Source: Roseateles_B sp041906185 (lineage in GTDB: Bacteria; Pseudomonadota; Gammaproteobacteria; Burkholderiales; Burkholderiaceae_C). From it: a stretch of 64,000 nt of DNA. The stretch spans positions 13,243 to 77,242 of the forward strand of contig JAYRJQ010000024.1 in assembly GCA_041906185.1 (NCBI GenBank), read 5' to 3'. Shown piece after piece: positions 1-8,378 of this stretch. Position numbers and translations under genes: made by a program. Below the pieces are notes generated by a model. That model worked only from the letters and a program-made list of their open reading frames with translations. It was not told the DNA's origin and made no database searches. Position 1 is the first letter of the stretch; the number at the start of each line of letters is the position of its first letter.

Positions 1-10
1 CAAGTCAATC

Positions 11-29
11 GGGGCGGACACCGCCCCTT
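11..29 (+). terminator. hairpin at the end of the gene upstream of the window
   Basis: GGGGCGG (11-17), loop ACA, CCGCCCC (21-27) forms a perfect 7-bp stem, followed only by TTCATGTT, so the U-tract is weak. It probably ends a gene lying left of the window and separates it from ndk. Confidence 0.4.
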
Positions 30-42
30 CATGTTCCCGCAG

Positions 43-48
43 TACAAT
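43..48 (+). promoter_or_regulatory. candidate -10 element for ndk
   Basis: TACAAT lies 39 bases before the ndk start codon. I see no convincing -35 at 16-18 bases upstream because the terminator-like hairpin occupies that position. Assigned on the -10 match and position only. Confidence 0.3.
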
Positions 49-86
49 CATCGGCTTTGCCAAGCCTCAGATTCCAGGAGAAAAAA

Positions 87-512
87 ATGGCCATCGAACG
101 CACCCTTTCCATCATCAAGCCCGATGCCGTGGCCAAGAACGTCATCGGTCAGATCTACTCGCGCTTTGAAGGCGCCGGCCTGAAGGTCATCGCCTCCAAG
201 ATGGCTCACCTGTCGCGCGGCGAAGCCGAAGCCTTCTACGCCGTCCACAAGGCTCGCCCCTTCTTCAACGACCTGGTGAACTTCATGATCTCCGGCCCGG
301 TGATGATCCAGGTGCTGGAAGGCGAAGGCGCCATCCTGAAGAACCGCGACCTGATGGGCGCCACCGACCCGAAGAAGGCCGAGAAGGGCACCATCCGCGC
401 CGACTTCGCCGACAGCATCGACGCCAACGCCGTGCACGGCTCTGACGCTCCCGAAACCGCCGCAGTGGAAATCGCTTTCTTCTTCGCCGGCATGAACGTC
501 TACAGCCGCTAA
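87..512 (+). CDS. ndk: nucleoside diphosphate kinase
   Basis: Transfers the gamma phosphate of ATP to nucleoside diphosphates through a phosphohistidine, keeping NTP and dNTP pools balanced in the cytoplasm. The protein is 141 residues, the normal length for the family. It starts MAIERTLSIIKPDAV, and the active-site histidine is H117 in the motif NAVHGSD. The ATG at 87 is chosen because AGGAG sits at 76-80 with 6-base spacing; an in-frame ATG at 57 has no such site. It is the first gene of the long plus-strand housekeeping run, with a 205-base spacer before rlmN. Confidence 0.97.
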   Translation: MAIERTLSIIKPDAVAKNVIGQIYSRFEGAGLKVIASKMAHLSRGEAEAFYAVHKARPFFNDLVNFMISGPVMIQVLEGEGAILKNRDLMGATDPKKAEKGTIRADFADSIDANAVHGSDAPETAAVEIAFFFAGMNVYSR

Positions 513-717
513 ATCGCGCCAACGCCTCTTGCAGCGAGCCTCAAGGGGCGAGTCGCAACAAAGCCGCCTCAGGAGGCCGTCATCGCGGCCGTGCTGCCTT
601 GTGCAGTGCCTGGGGCGGTCGGCATTTGAAGAATGAAGAACGCCGGGCCCGCTGCCCGTCCGTCCCGCGAGGCGGGGTGCCCGCAGCGACCCTGGCGTTT
701 CCTTGAGAGGCAAGACC

Positions 718-1896
718 ATGAACGACGCGGTCACCCCATCCGGACTCACGAACCTGCTCGGGTTCGATCTCGAAGGCCTGGCCGCGTACTGCGAGCAGCT
801 GGGGGAGAAGCGCTTTCGCGCGACCCAGCTCTTCCGCTGGATCCACCAAAAAGGGGCGTCTGACTTCGCGCAGATGTCCGACCTGGCCAAGTCCCTCCGG
901 GACAAGCTGGCCACCCGCGCCTACATCCAGGCCCTGCCGGTGATCTCCGAGCAGGCCTCCGCCGACGGCACGATCAAGTGGCTGTTCGACGTGGGGCAGG
1001 GCAATGCCGTCGAGGCGGTGTTCATCCCCGAGGACGACCGCGGCACGCTGTGCGTCTCCAGCCAGGCCGGCTGCGCCGTGGGTTGCCGCTTCTGCTCCAC
1101 CGGCCACCAGGGCTTCAGCCGCAACCTCGAGACCTGGGAGATCCTCGCCCAGCTGTGGTTCGCCGAGCATCACCTGCGCGTGCGCCTGAACACGCCGGAC
1201 CGCGTCATCAGCAATGTCGTGATGATGGGCATGGGCGAGCCGCTGCAGAACTATTCGGCCCTCGTGCCCGCGCTCAAGGTCATGCTGGACGACCATGGCT
1301 ACGGCCTGTCGCGCCGCCGCGTGACGGTGTCCACCTCGGGCGTCGTGCCCATGATGGACCGCCTGCGCGAGGACTGCCCCGTCGCGATGGCCGTATCCCT
1401 GCACGCCCCCAGCGACCCGCTGCGCGACCAGCTCGTGCCGTTGAACAAGAAGTACCCCATCGCCGAGCTGCTGGCCGCCTGCAACCGCTACCTGGATGCC
1501 GCGCCGCGTGACTTCATCACCTTCGAGTACTGCATGCTCGACCACGTGAACGACACGCCCGAGCAGGCCGAGGAGCTGGTGCGCCTGCTCAAGGGCAAGG
1601 TGCCCTGCAAGCTCAACCTGATCCCCTTCAACCCGTTCCCGGCCTCCGGCCTCAAGCGCAGCCCCAAGGAGCGCGTGCAGGCCTTCGCCGAGGTCCTGAT
1701 CCGGGCCGGCATCGTGACCACGGTGCGCAAGACCCGGGGCGATGACATCGACGCCGCCTGTGGGCAGCTCGCCGGAGAGGTGCAAGATCGCACCCGCGCG
1801 CATCTACGCATGGTGCGTCCGGTGGTTGTAGTGAAGAATGCGGCCGACCGTTCTGCCGAGGGTGCGGACTCCGTCCCTGGGCAGCCCACTACCTGA
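718..1896 (+). CDS. rlmN: 23S rRNA (A2503-C2)/tRNA (A37-C2) dual-specificity methyltransferase
   Basis: Radical SAM methyltransferase that methylates C2 of adenosine 2503 in 23S rRNA and of A37 in some tRNAs. The protein is 392 residues. The CxxxCxxC iron-sulfur motif is C119, C123 and C126 in GCAVGCRFCSTG. The second catalytic cysteine is C348 in DIDAACGQL. The ATG at 718 is preceded by GAGAGG and begins MNDAVTPSG; an in-frame GTG 15 bases upstream is possible. The spacer after ndk (513-717) holds no gene. The short C-terminal tail after residue 360 is not conserved family sequence as far as I can tell. Confidence 0.96.
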   Translation: MNDAVTPSGLTNLLGFDLEGLAAYCEQLGEKRFRATQLFRWIHQKGASDFAQMSDLAKSLRDKLATRAYIQALPVISEQASADGTIKWLFDVGQGNAVEAVFIPEDDRGTLCVSSQAGCAVGCRFCSTGHQGFSRNLETWEILAQLWFAEHHLRVRLNTPDRVISNVVMMGMGEPLQNYSALVPALKVMLDDHGYGLSRRRVTVSTSGVVPMMDRLREDCPVAMAVSLHAPSDPLRDQLVPLNKKYPIAELLAACNRYLDAAPRDFITFEYCMLDHVNDTPEQAEELVRLLKGKVPCKLNLIPFNPFPASGLKRSPKERVQAFAEVLIRAGIVTTVRKTRGDDIDAACGQLAGEVQDRTRAHLRMVRPVVVVKNAADRSAEGADSVPGQPTT

Positions 1897-1915
1897 TCTC
1901 GAGTCACGCCCCTCC

Positions 1916-2773
1916 ATGATGACGTCAGCGATCGTGTTCCCGAATTCCCGCCGCCCCGGCCGCCCCTCGGGCCGCCGTGTGCGTTCCCTGCTGCAGCAGG
2001 GCCTTCTGGCGATCTCGGCGGCGCTGCTGCTGCCCGGCTGCGCGAGCACGGGCGCCGGCAGCGCCACCGAGCCGAAGACGGACAGCGATCGCACGGATGC
2101 CGACCGCCGCTCCTCGGTCCGCATCGAATTGGCGACCGGCTACTTCACGCGCGGCCAATACGAGACGGCCCTGGACGAGATCAAGCAGGCGCTGGCCCTG
2201 AAGCCGGACCTGCGCGAGGCCATCAACCTGCGCAACCTCGTCTACGCCGCCATGGGCGAGACCGCCATGGCGGAGGAGGGCTTCAAGCGCGCCCTGACCT
2301 CGGCCCCGTCGGATGGCGACGCCATGCACAACTACGCCTGGTTCATGTGCCAGCAAGGCCGCTGGGCGCCGTCGCGCGCCCTGTTCGACCAGGCCCTGGC
2401 GCTGCCCAACTACCGCGGCATGGCGCGCACCTTGCTGGCCCGTGGCGTCTGCGAGGCCCGCAATGGCGAGTGGCCGGCCGCCGAGCGCAGCCTGTCCAAG
2501 GCCTTCGAGCTCGAGCCCGGCAATCCTGCCGTGGCCCTGAACCTGGCCGAGGTGCTCTACCACCAGCAGCAGTTCGAACGCGCCCGCTTCTACGTGCGCC
2601 GCATCAACACGCAGGCCGACTTCGTGAACGCGCAGAGCCTGTGGCTGGAGCTGCGCATCGAACGCCGCCTGAACAACGGCGTGGCCGTCGACGACCTGAG
2701 CCAGCAGCTGCGCCGTCGCTTCAGCGACGCGGCGGAAACCCAGCGCTTGAGGGATGGGCGATTCGATGACTGA
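1916..2773 (+). CDS. pilF: type IV pilus biogenesis/stability lipoprotein PilF (PilW), TPR protein
   Basis: Outer-membrane lipoprotein pilotin that in known systems helps assemble the PilQ secretin. 285 residues from ATG 1916. The basic N-terminus is followed by a hydrophobic stretch ending in the lipobox LLPGC at about residues 37-41. Four to five TPR-like units follow (for example GQYETALDEIKQALALKPD and GDAMHNYAWFMCQQGRW). The position between rlmN and the rodZ-like gene is the standard one for pilF in proteobacteria. Its 3' end overlaps the next gene by a few bases. No other pilus gene is in the window. Confidence 0.88.
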   Translation: MMTSAIVFPNSRRPGRPSGRRVRSLLQQGLLAISAALLLPGCASTGAGSATEPKTDSDRTDADRRSSVRIELATGYFTRGQYETALDEIKQALALKPDLREAINLRNLVYAAMGETAMAEEGFKRALTSAPSDGDAMHNYAWFMCQQGRWAPSRALFDQALALPNYRGMARTLLARGVCEARNGEWPAAERSLSKAFELEPGNPAVALNLAEVLYHQQQFERARFYVRRINTQADFVNAQSLWLELRIERRLNNGVAVDDLSQQLRRRFSDAAETQRLRDGRFDD

Positions 2774-3806
2774 TCGCGAGCTGTCCCCCGGGCACGAGGC
2801 GGCGGGCCTGGGCCTGCGCCGTGCCGAACCCTCCACGGCCGGTGCGCGGCTGAAGGCGCTGCGCGAGGCCTCCGGCATGCACATCGGCGTCCTGTCGGCC
2901 ACCCTGAAGGTGCCGCAGGCACGCCTGGAAGCCCTGGAGGGCGACCGGCTCGGCGAGCTGCCCGATGCCACCTTCGCCCGGGCGCTGGCCAAGGCCGTGT
3001 GCCGTGTGCTGAAGGTGGATCCCTCGGAGGTGCTGGCGCTCTTGCCGGCCTCGACCGAGCCGGGCCTGGAACGGGTCAGCAAGGGCCTGAACCAGACCTT
3101 CAAGGCCCAGGCGCTGGGCGGCGGCGGCGTGAGCCTTGCCGTGCTGCGCAAGCCGGTGGTGCTGGCGCCCGTGGGCGTGCTGCTCGCGGCGGCGGTCGTG
3201 TACTTCCTGCCCGCCGATTTCGCGGCCCGCTGGAAGGCGTCGGACAGCGGCGCCGGCCCGGTGGCGGCCAGCGAACCGGCCTTCGATCCCACGGCCGATT
3301 CGCGCGGCACGCCGGTCTCGACGACGGCACCGACCCCGCTGGCCACCACGGTCATCGGGCCGGCGGCCTCGGCCCCTGTGGAAGCGCCCGCCGCGTCGGC
3401 GGTCCTGTCCCCGGCACCCACGCAGGACGCCAGCGCCACGCCGAGCACGTCGGGCGCGACGCTTGCCGCGTCGGCGGTGACGATGGCCGCCCCGGTGGTG
3501 GCCCCCGCGCCCGCACCCGTCAACCCGCCGGCCGCGGCCACGACGCTGCCGGCGACGTCCGGCGTCGGCCTCGCGCCACTGCGCCTGCGGGCCAGTGCCG
3601 ATACCTGGGTCGAAGTGGCGGACGCCCGCGGCCAGGTCCAGTATTCCCGCCTGATGCGCGCCGGTGACGTGGCGGACCTGCAGGTGCAGACGCCAGTCAA
3701 GGTGCGCGTGGGAAATGTCTCCGGCACCAGCCTGAGCCTGCGTGGCGAGCCCGTGGACCTGCTGGCCCGCTCCCGCGACAACGTCGCCCGACTGGAACTG
3801 CCCTGA
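2766..3806 (+). CDS. rodZ: RodZ-like cytoskeletal/HTH membrane protein
   Basis: 346 residues. The N-terminal Xre-type helix-turn-helix domain (about 25-95, with GARLKALREASGMHIGVLS) matches the RodZ cytoplasmic domain that binds MreB in known systems. One membrane span follows at about 135-155 (VVLAPVGVLLAAAVVYFLP), then a long Ala/Pro/Thr-rich low-complexity linker. The C-terminal beta domain resembles DUF4115 (ADTWVEVADARGQVQYSRLM). The ATG at 2766 overlaps the pilF stop; an ATG at 2754 would add four residues. Together with pilF and ispG it forms a conserved block. Cell-shape control is inferred from the family. Confidence 0.85.
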   Translation: MTDRELSPGHEAAGLGLRRAEPSTAGARLKALREASGMHIGVLSATLKVPQARLEALEGDRLGELPDATFARALAKAVCRVLKVDPSEVLALLPASTEPGLERVSKGLNQTFKAQALGGGGVSLAVLRKPVVLAPVGVLLAAAVVYFLPADFAARWKASDSGAGPVAASEPAFDPTADSRGTPVSTTAPTPLATTVIGPAASAPVEAPAASAVLSPAPTQDASATPSTSGATLAASAVTMAAPVVAPAPAPVNPPAAATTLPATSGVGLAPLRLRASADTWVEVADARGQVQYSRLMRAGDVADLQVQTPVKVRVGNVSGTSLSLRGEPVDLLARSRDNVARLELP

Positions 3807-3852
3807 GCTGCGCCGCCCGCGGACCGCAGCGCTGAACTAGCCGAAAGAAGTG

Positions 3853-5148
3853 ATGAGTGTGACCCCGACGACCCCGTCCGACCTGTCCGACCGCCTCGAC
3901 GCCATCGCGGCGGCCCGGCCCGCGGCCCGCCGCAGCCGCCAGGCCCGCGTGCGCTGGGGCGACCGCGTCGTGACCATCGGCGGCGATGCCCCGGTGCGTG
4001 TGCAGTCCATGACGAACACGGACACCGTGGACGTCATCGAGACGGCCATCCAGGTGAAGGAGCTGGCCATCGCCGGCTCGGAGCTGGTGCGCATCACGGT
4101 CAACACGCCGGAGGCCGCCGAGGCCGTCCCGCACATCCGCGAGCAGCTCGACCGCATGGGCATCGACGTCCCGCTGGTCGGCGACTTCCACTACAACGGC
4201 CACCGCCTGCTGACCGAGCATCCGGCCATGGCCCAGGCGCTGTCCAAGTACCGCATCAACCCCGGCAATGTGGGCAAGGGCGACAAGAAGGACCGCCAGT
4301 TCGCCCAGATGATCGAGGCGGCGATGCAGTACGACAAGGTCGTGCGCATCGGCGTCAACTGGGGCAGCCTGGACCAGGAGCTGCTGGCCCAGATGATGGA
4401 CGACAACGCCCGCCGTGCGCAGCCCTGGGACGGCCAGCAGGTCATGTACCAGGCGCTGATCCAGTCGGCCCTGAGCTCGGCGAGCTATGCACGCGAGCTG
4501 GGCATGAACCCGGACAACATCATCATCAGCTGCAAGGTCAGCGGCGTGCAGGACCTGATCTCGGTCTACCGTGCGCTGAGCCAGCGCTGCGACTACGCCC
4601 TGCACCTCGGGCTGACCGAGGCCGGCATGGGCACCAAGGGCACGGTGGCCTCGGCGACGGCCCTGTCCATCCTGCTGCAGGAGGGCATCGGCGACACGAT
4701 CCGTGTCTCGCTGACGCCCCAGCCCGGCGAGTCCCGCACCCAGGAAGTGGTGGTGGCGCTGGAGATCCTGCAGTCGCTCGGCCTGCGCGCCTTCAACCCG
4801 AGCGTCACCGCCTGCCCCGGCTGCGGCCGCACGACCAGCACCACCTTCCAGGAGCTGGCCAAGCAGATCGACGACTACCTGCGCGCCCAGATGCCGGTCT
4901 GGCGTGCCAAGTACCCGGGCGTCGAGAACATGAAGGTGGCCGTGATGGGCTGCATCGTCAACGGGCCCGGCGAGAGCAAGCATGCCGACATCGGCATCAG
5001 CCTGCCCGGCACCGGCGAGGCGCCCGCCGCCCCCGTGTTCATCGATGGCGAGAAGGCCCTGACCCTGCGCGGCGAGGGCATCGCCACCGACTTCCAGGCC
5101 CTGGTCGAGAACTACATTGAAAAACGTTTCGGCGCTCAGAACGCCTGA
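3853..5148 (+). CDS. ispG: 4-hydroxy-3-methylbut-2-en-1-yl diphosphate synthase (flavodoxin)
   Basis: Iron-sulfur enzyme of the MEP isoprenoid pathway, converting MEcPP to HMBPP. 431 residues. The iron-sulfur ligands are visible in TACPGCGRTTS and in GCIVNGPGESKHADIG near the C-terminus. GAAAGAAG stands 8 bases before ATG 3853; a GTG three bases earlier is also in frame. dxr, acting earlier in the same pathway, is in the cdsA-rseP cluster of this window. hisS follows after 18 bases. Confidence 0.97.
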   Translation: MSVTPTTPSDLSDRLDAIAAARPAARRSRQARVRWGDRVVTIGGDAPVRVQSMTNTDTVDVIETAIQVKELAIAGSELVRITVNTPEAAEAVPHIREQLDRMGIDVPLVGDFHYNGHRLLTEHPAMAQALSKYRINPGNVGKGDKKDRQFAQMIEAAMQYDKVVRIGVNWGSLDQELLAQMMDDNARRAQPWDGQQVMYQALIQSALSSASYARELGMNPDNIIISCKVSGVQDLISVYRALSQRCDYALHLGLTEAGMGTKGTVASATALSILLQEGIGDTIRVSLTPQPGESRTQEVVVALEILQSLGLRAFNPSVTACPGCGRTTSTTFQELAKQIDDYLRAQMPVWRAKYPGVENMKVAVMGCIVNGPGESKHADIGISLPGTGEAPAAPVFIDGEKALTLRGEGIATDFQALVENYIEKRFGAQNA

Positions 5149-5166
5149 GCCCCCGCGAGAGAGTCC

Positions 5167-6462
5167 ATGAGTGATCTGAAGAAGCAGCCGCTGCAAGCGG
5201 TGAAGGGCATGAACGACATCCTGCCGCCGGACTCGGCGCGCTGGGAATGGCTGGAGGCCAAGATGCGCAGCGTGTTGCAGCGCTACGGCTACCAGAACGT
5301 GCGCACCCCCGTCGTGGAGCCCACGGCCCTGTTCGTGCGCGGCATCGGCGAGGTGACGGACATCGTCGAGAAGGAGATGTACGCCTTCGAGGACAAGATG
5401 AACGGTGACCACCTGGCCCTGCGCCCCGAGGGCACGGCCGGCGTGGTGCGCGCCATGATCGAGCACAGCTTCCTGCGCGAGGGCGGCAAGCGCCTCTACT
5501 ACTTCGGGCAGATGTTCCGCCACGAGCGCCCGCAGAAGGGCCGCTACCGCCAGTTCCACCAGATGGGCGTCGAGGCGCTGGGCTTTGCCGGGCCTGACGT
5601 CGATGCCGAGGTCATCCTGCTGGCCCGCACGCTGTGGCGCGAGCTGGGCCTGGTCGAGGGCCGCGACGTCGTGCTGGAGATCAACTGCCTGGGGCAGTCC
5701 GATGAGCGAAAGGCCCATCGCGAGGCCCTGATCGCCTACCTGGAGCAGCACCTGGACGTGCTCGACGAGGAGGCGAAGCGCCGCATGTACAGCAACCCGC
5801 TGCGCGTGCTGGACACCAAGAACCCGGCGATGCAGGCCATGGCCGAGACCGCGCCCAAGCTGCTGGACTTCCTCGGCGAGGCCTCGCTGGCCCACTTCAA
5901 CGGTGTGAAGGCGCTGCTGGATGCCGTGGGTCTGCAGTACCGCATCAACCCGCGCCTGGTGCGCGGCCTGGACTACTACAACCTCACCGTCTTCGAGTGG
6001 GTCACCGACAAGCTCGGCGCCCAGGGCACCATCTGCGCCGGCGGCCGCTACGACGGCCTGATCGAGCAGCTGGGCGGCAAGGCCGCGCCGGCCGTGGGCT
6101 TTGGCCTGGGCCTCGAGCGCCTGCTGCTGCTGCTGGAAACGCTGGGCACCCAGATGGACCTGCCCGTGCCCGACGCCTACGCCATCGTGCCGTCCGCCCA
6201 GGGCCTGGGCCAGGTCATGCAGACGCTGGAGGCCCTGCGTGCCGCCGGCGTGTCGGTGGTCCTGCACCCGGGGCAGGGCAGCATGAAGTCCCAGTTCAAG
6301 AAGGCGGACGCGAGCGGCGCCCGGCTCGCGCTGATCTTCGGCGAGGACGAGCTGGCCCGCGGCGAAGTGGCGCTCAAGAACCTGCGCGAGGAAGGCCAGG
6401 ACCAGTCCCTGCGCAAGCTGGCCGAGGTGGCTTCCTGGGCACACGAACTCCGCAACGCATAA
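5167..6462 (+). CDS. hisS: histidine--tRNA ligase
   Basis: Class II aminoacyl-tRNA synthetase charging tRNA-His. 431 residues. Visible are motif 2 (FRHERPQKGRYRQFHQ), the histidine-specific motif LVRGLDYYNLTVFEW, and AGGRYDGLIEQLGG with class II motif 3 (GFGLGLERL). The C-terminal anticodon-binding domain begins at about residue 335. A shorter HisZ paralogue is encoded separately downstream, as expected for an organism with short-form HisG. Confidence 0.97.
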   Translation: MSDLKKQPLQAVKGMNDILPPDSARWEWLEAKMRSVLQRYGYQNVRTPVVEPTALFVRGIGEVTDIVEKEMYAFEDKMNGDHLALRPEGTAGVVRAMIEHSFLREGGKRLYYFGQMFRHERPQKGRYRQFHQMGVEALGFAGPDVDAEVILLARTLWRELGLVEGRDVVLEINCLGQSDERKAHREALIAYLEQHLDVLDEEAKRRMYSNPLRVLDTKNPAMQAMAETAPKLLDFLGEASLAHFNGVKALLDAVGLQYRINPRLVRGLDYYNLTVFEWVTDKLGAQGTICAGGRYDGLIEQLGGKAAPAVGFGLGLERLLLLLETLGTQMDLPVPDAYAIVPSAQGLGQVMQTLEALRAAGVSVVLHPGQGSMKSQFKKADASGARLALIFGEDELARGEVALKNLREEGQDQSLRKLAEVASWAHELRNA

Positions 6463-6501
6463 TCGCGGCTCAATCACCCCATTCCCTACCGAACACAAGC
6501 A

Positions 6502-7191
6502 ATGGCGTCGCATCTCGATCTGGAAGAACAGGAACAACTGGAAGCGCTCAAGGCCTTCTGGAAGCAATGGGGCAATCTCATCAGCGGCGGCCTGACCGTC
6601 GTGCTGCTGGCCTACGCCGCCTGGATGGGCTGGAACTGGTGGCAGCGTGACCAGGGCGCCAAGGCGACGGCGCTCTACGAGCAGCTGTCCAACCAGGTGG
6701 AAGCCGGCGATGTGGACAAGGCCAACGCCGCCTTCGCGATCCTGAAGGAGCGTTTCCCGTCCACCGTGGCTGCGGCCCAGGGCGCGCTGCTGCAGGCCCG
6801 CCTGCAGCATGACAAGCAGAACGACGACGGCGCCCGCGCGACGCTGGCCTGGGCCGCCCAGAACGGCGGTGATGCCCTGTACCAGGACATCGCCCGCCTG
6901 CGTCTGGCTGCGCTGCAGATCGACGCCAAGCAGCTCGACGAAGCCGGCAAGACCCTGGACGCCGTGAAGACGGCCGACTACGCCGCCCTCGTGGCGGACC
7001 GCCGCGGCGATCTGGCCGTGCTGCAGTCCAAGCCCGAGGTCGCCAAGGCCGAGTACCTGAAGGCCTACCAGGGCCTGGACAAGAACCTGGACTACCGCCG
7101 CCTGGTCGAGGCCAAGCTGGCCACCCTGGGCGCGGCCGTGCCTGAAGAGGCCAAGGATGCCAAGGACGCAGGCAAGGAGTCCGGCAAGTGA
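6502..7191 (+). CDS. yfgM: YfgM-like membrane-anchored TPR protein
   Basis: 229 residues. A single N-terminal span (about 30-50, ISGGLTVVLLAYAAWMGW) anchors a periplasmic alpha-helical TPR-like domain. The C-terminus is Lys/Asp/Glu-rich. In E. coli YfgM associates with PpiD and SecYEG as an ancillary periplasmic chaperone. The hisS-yfgM-bamB-der order is the same here. The stop overlaps the bamB start by 4 bases (GTGA), implying translational coupling. Confidence 0.88.
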   Translation: MASHLDLEEQEQLEALKAFWKQWGNLISGGLTVVLLAYAAWMGWNWWQRDQGAKATALYEQLSNQVEAGDVDKANAAFAILKERFPSTVAAAQGALLQARLQHDKQNDDGARATLAWAAQNGGDALYQDIARLRLAALQIDAKQLDEAGKTLDAVKTADYAALVADRRGDLAVLQSKPEVAKAEYLKAYQGLDKNLDYRRLVEAKLATLGAAVPEEAKDAKDAGKESGK

Positions 7192-8330
7192 GCACGACCT
7201 CCCTGAACCTGCTGCGCCGCGGGCTGCTGCTGGCCGCCGTGCCGGCCCTGCTGTCGGCCTGCTCGCTGTTCTCCAGCTCCAAGGACGCCAAGCCCGCCGC
7301 GCTGGAGTCCGTGACCCCGGCCATCGCCGGCAAGGTCGTCTGGCAGCAGCGCCTGGACAGCATCCGCTTCCCGCTGAACACCGTTGCCCTGGCGGACAGC
7401 TTCGTCGTCGCGGACGGTGACGGCCGCATCGAACGCCTCAAGGCGGCCGATGGCGCCGTGATCTGGCGCGGCGACCTGAAGGAGCGGCTGGCGGCAGGCG
7501 TCGGCAGCGACGGTCGCTATGCCGCCGTGGTGACCCGCAACAACGAGCTGGTGTCCCTCGACGAAGGCAAGACCCTCTGGCGCAAGCCGCTGGCGGTGCC
7601 CATCCTTACCGCGCCGCTGGTGGCCGGCGAGCGCATCTTCGTGCTGACGGTCGATCGCGCCGTGCTGGCCTTCGATGCCATCGACGGCCGCAAGCTGTTC
7701 GAGGTGCGTCGCCCCGGCGACCCGCTGACGCTCCTGCAGCCCGGTGCCATCACCAGCTACAAGGACACCCTGGTCGTCGGCCAGGGCTCGCGCCTGGCGG
7801 GCGTCGACCCGCTGCGCGGCACCATCCGCTGGGAAGCCAACGTCGCCAATCCGCGCGGCACCAACGAAGTGGAACGCCTGGCCGATGTCGTCGGCCCCCT
7901 GGTGCGCACGGGCGAGCTGCTGTGCGCACGCGGCTTCCAGTCGGCGGTCAGCTGCATCAATGCCGAGCGTGGCTCCACGGTCTGGACCCGCAACGTGGGC
8001 GGCGCCCTGGGCGTGGGCGGCGATGCCCAGGCCATCGTGGCGGCCGATGCCTCCGACCGCCTGACGGCCTGGCGCACCAGCAATGGCGACGTGCTCTGGA
8101 ATGCCGAGCAGTTCCTGAACCGCAAGCTGTCCGCACCGCTGGTGCTGGGCCAGAGTGTGATCGTCGGGGACTTCGAAGGCCAGGTGCACTTCCTGAACCG
8201 CGACACCGGCAAGACTCAGCTGCGCCTGCCGACGGACGGCTCGGCGATCGCCGCGGCGCCCGTGGCCGCCGGCAACACCATCCTCGTCGTGACCCGCAAT
8301 GGAGGCCTGTTCGCGCTGCGGCCCCAGTGA
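7188..8330 (+). CDS. bamB: outer membrane assembly lipoprotein BamB
   Basis: Beta-propeller lipoprotein of the BAM complex that helps BamA insert outer-membrane proteins. 380 residues from GTG 7188, overlapping yfgM. The signal peptide ends in the lipobox LLSAC (about residue 25). Repeated PQQ-type blades follow, for example GRIERLKAADGAVIWRG and INAERGSTVWTRNVGG. BamA itself is encoded at 30.6 kb. Confidence 0.93.
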   Translation: MSTTSLNLLRRGLLLAAVPALLSACSLFSSSKDAKPAALESVTPAIAGKVVWQQRLDSIRFPLNTVALADSFVVADGDGRIERLKAADGAVIWRGDLKERLAAGVGSDGRYAAVVTRNNELVSLDEGKTLWRKPLAVPILTAPLVAGERIFVLTVDRAVLAFDAIDGRKLFEVRRPGDPLTLLQPGAITSYKDTLVVGQGSRLAGVDPLRGTIRWEANVANPRGTNEVERLADVVGPLVRTGELLCARGFQSAVSCINAERGSTVWTRNVGGALGVGGDAQAIVAADASDRLTAWRTSNGDVLWNAEQFLNRKLSAPLVLGQSVIVGDFEGQVHFLNRDTGKTQLRLPTDGSAIAAAPVAAGNTILVVTRNGGLFALRPQ

Positions 8331-8361
8331 GGCCGCGCGCCTGTGGCGCCTCCCGTTTTTT
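8329..8361 (+). terminator. possible bamB-der attenuator hairpin
   Basis: GAGGC at the bamB stop and GCC (8341 region) can pair with GGC-GCCTC (8345-8352), with a bulge on the 5' side, followed by CCG and six Ts (8356-8361). The T run is good but the stem is imperfect. May be a partial terminator before der. Confidence 0.35.
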
Positions 8362-8378
8362 GAAAGAAGAACAAGAAC

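Noticed and set aside
3697..6810. A 1037-codon minus-strand open frame
   Set aside because: Antisense to ispG and hisS, with His/Gln/Leu-rich composition and no family resemblance.
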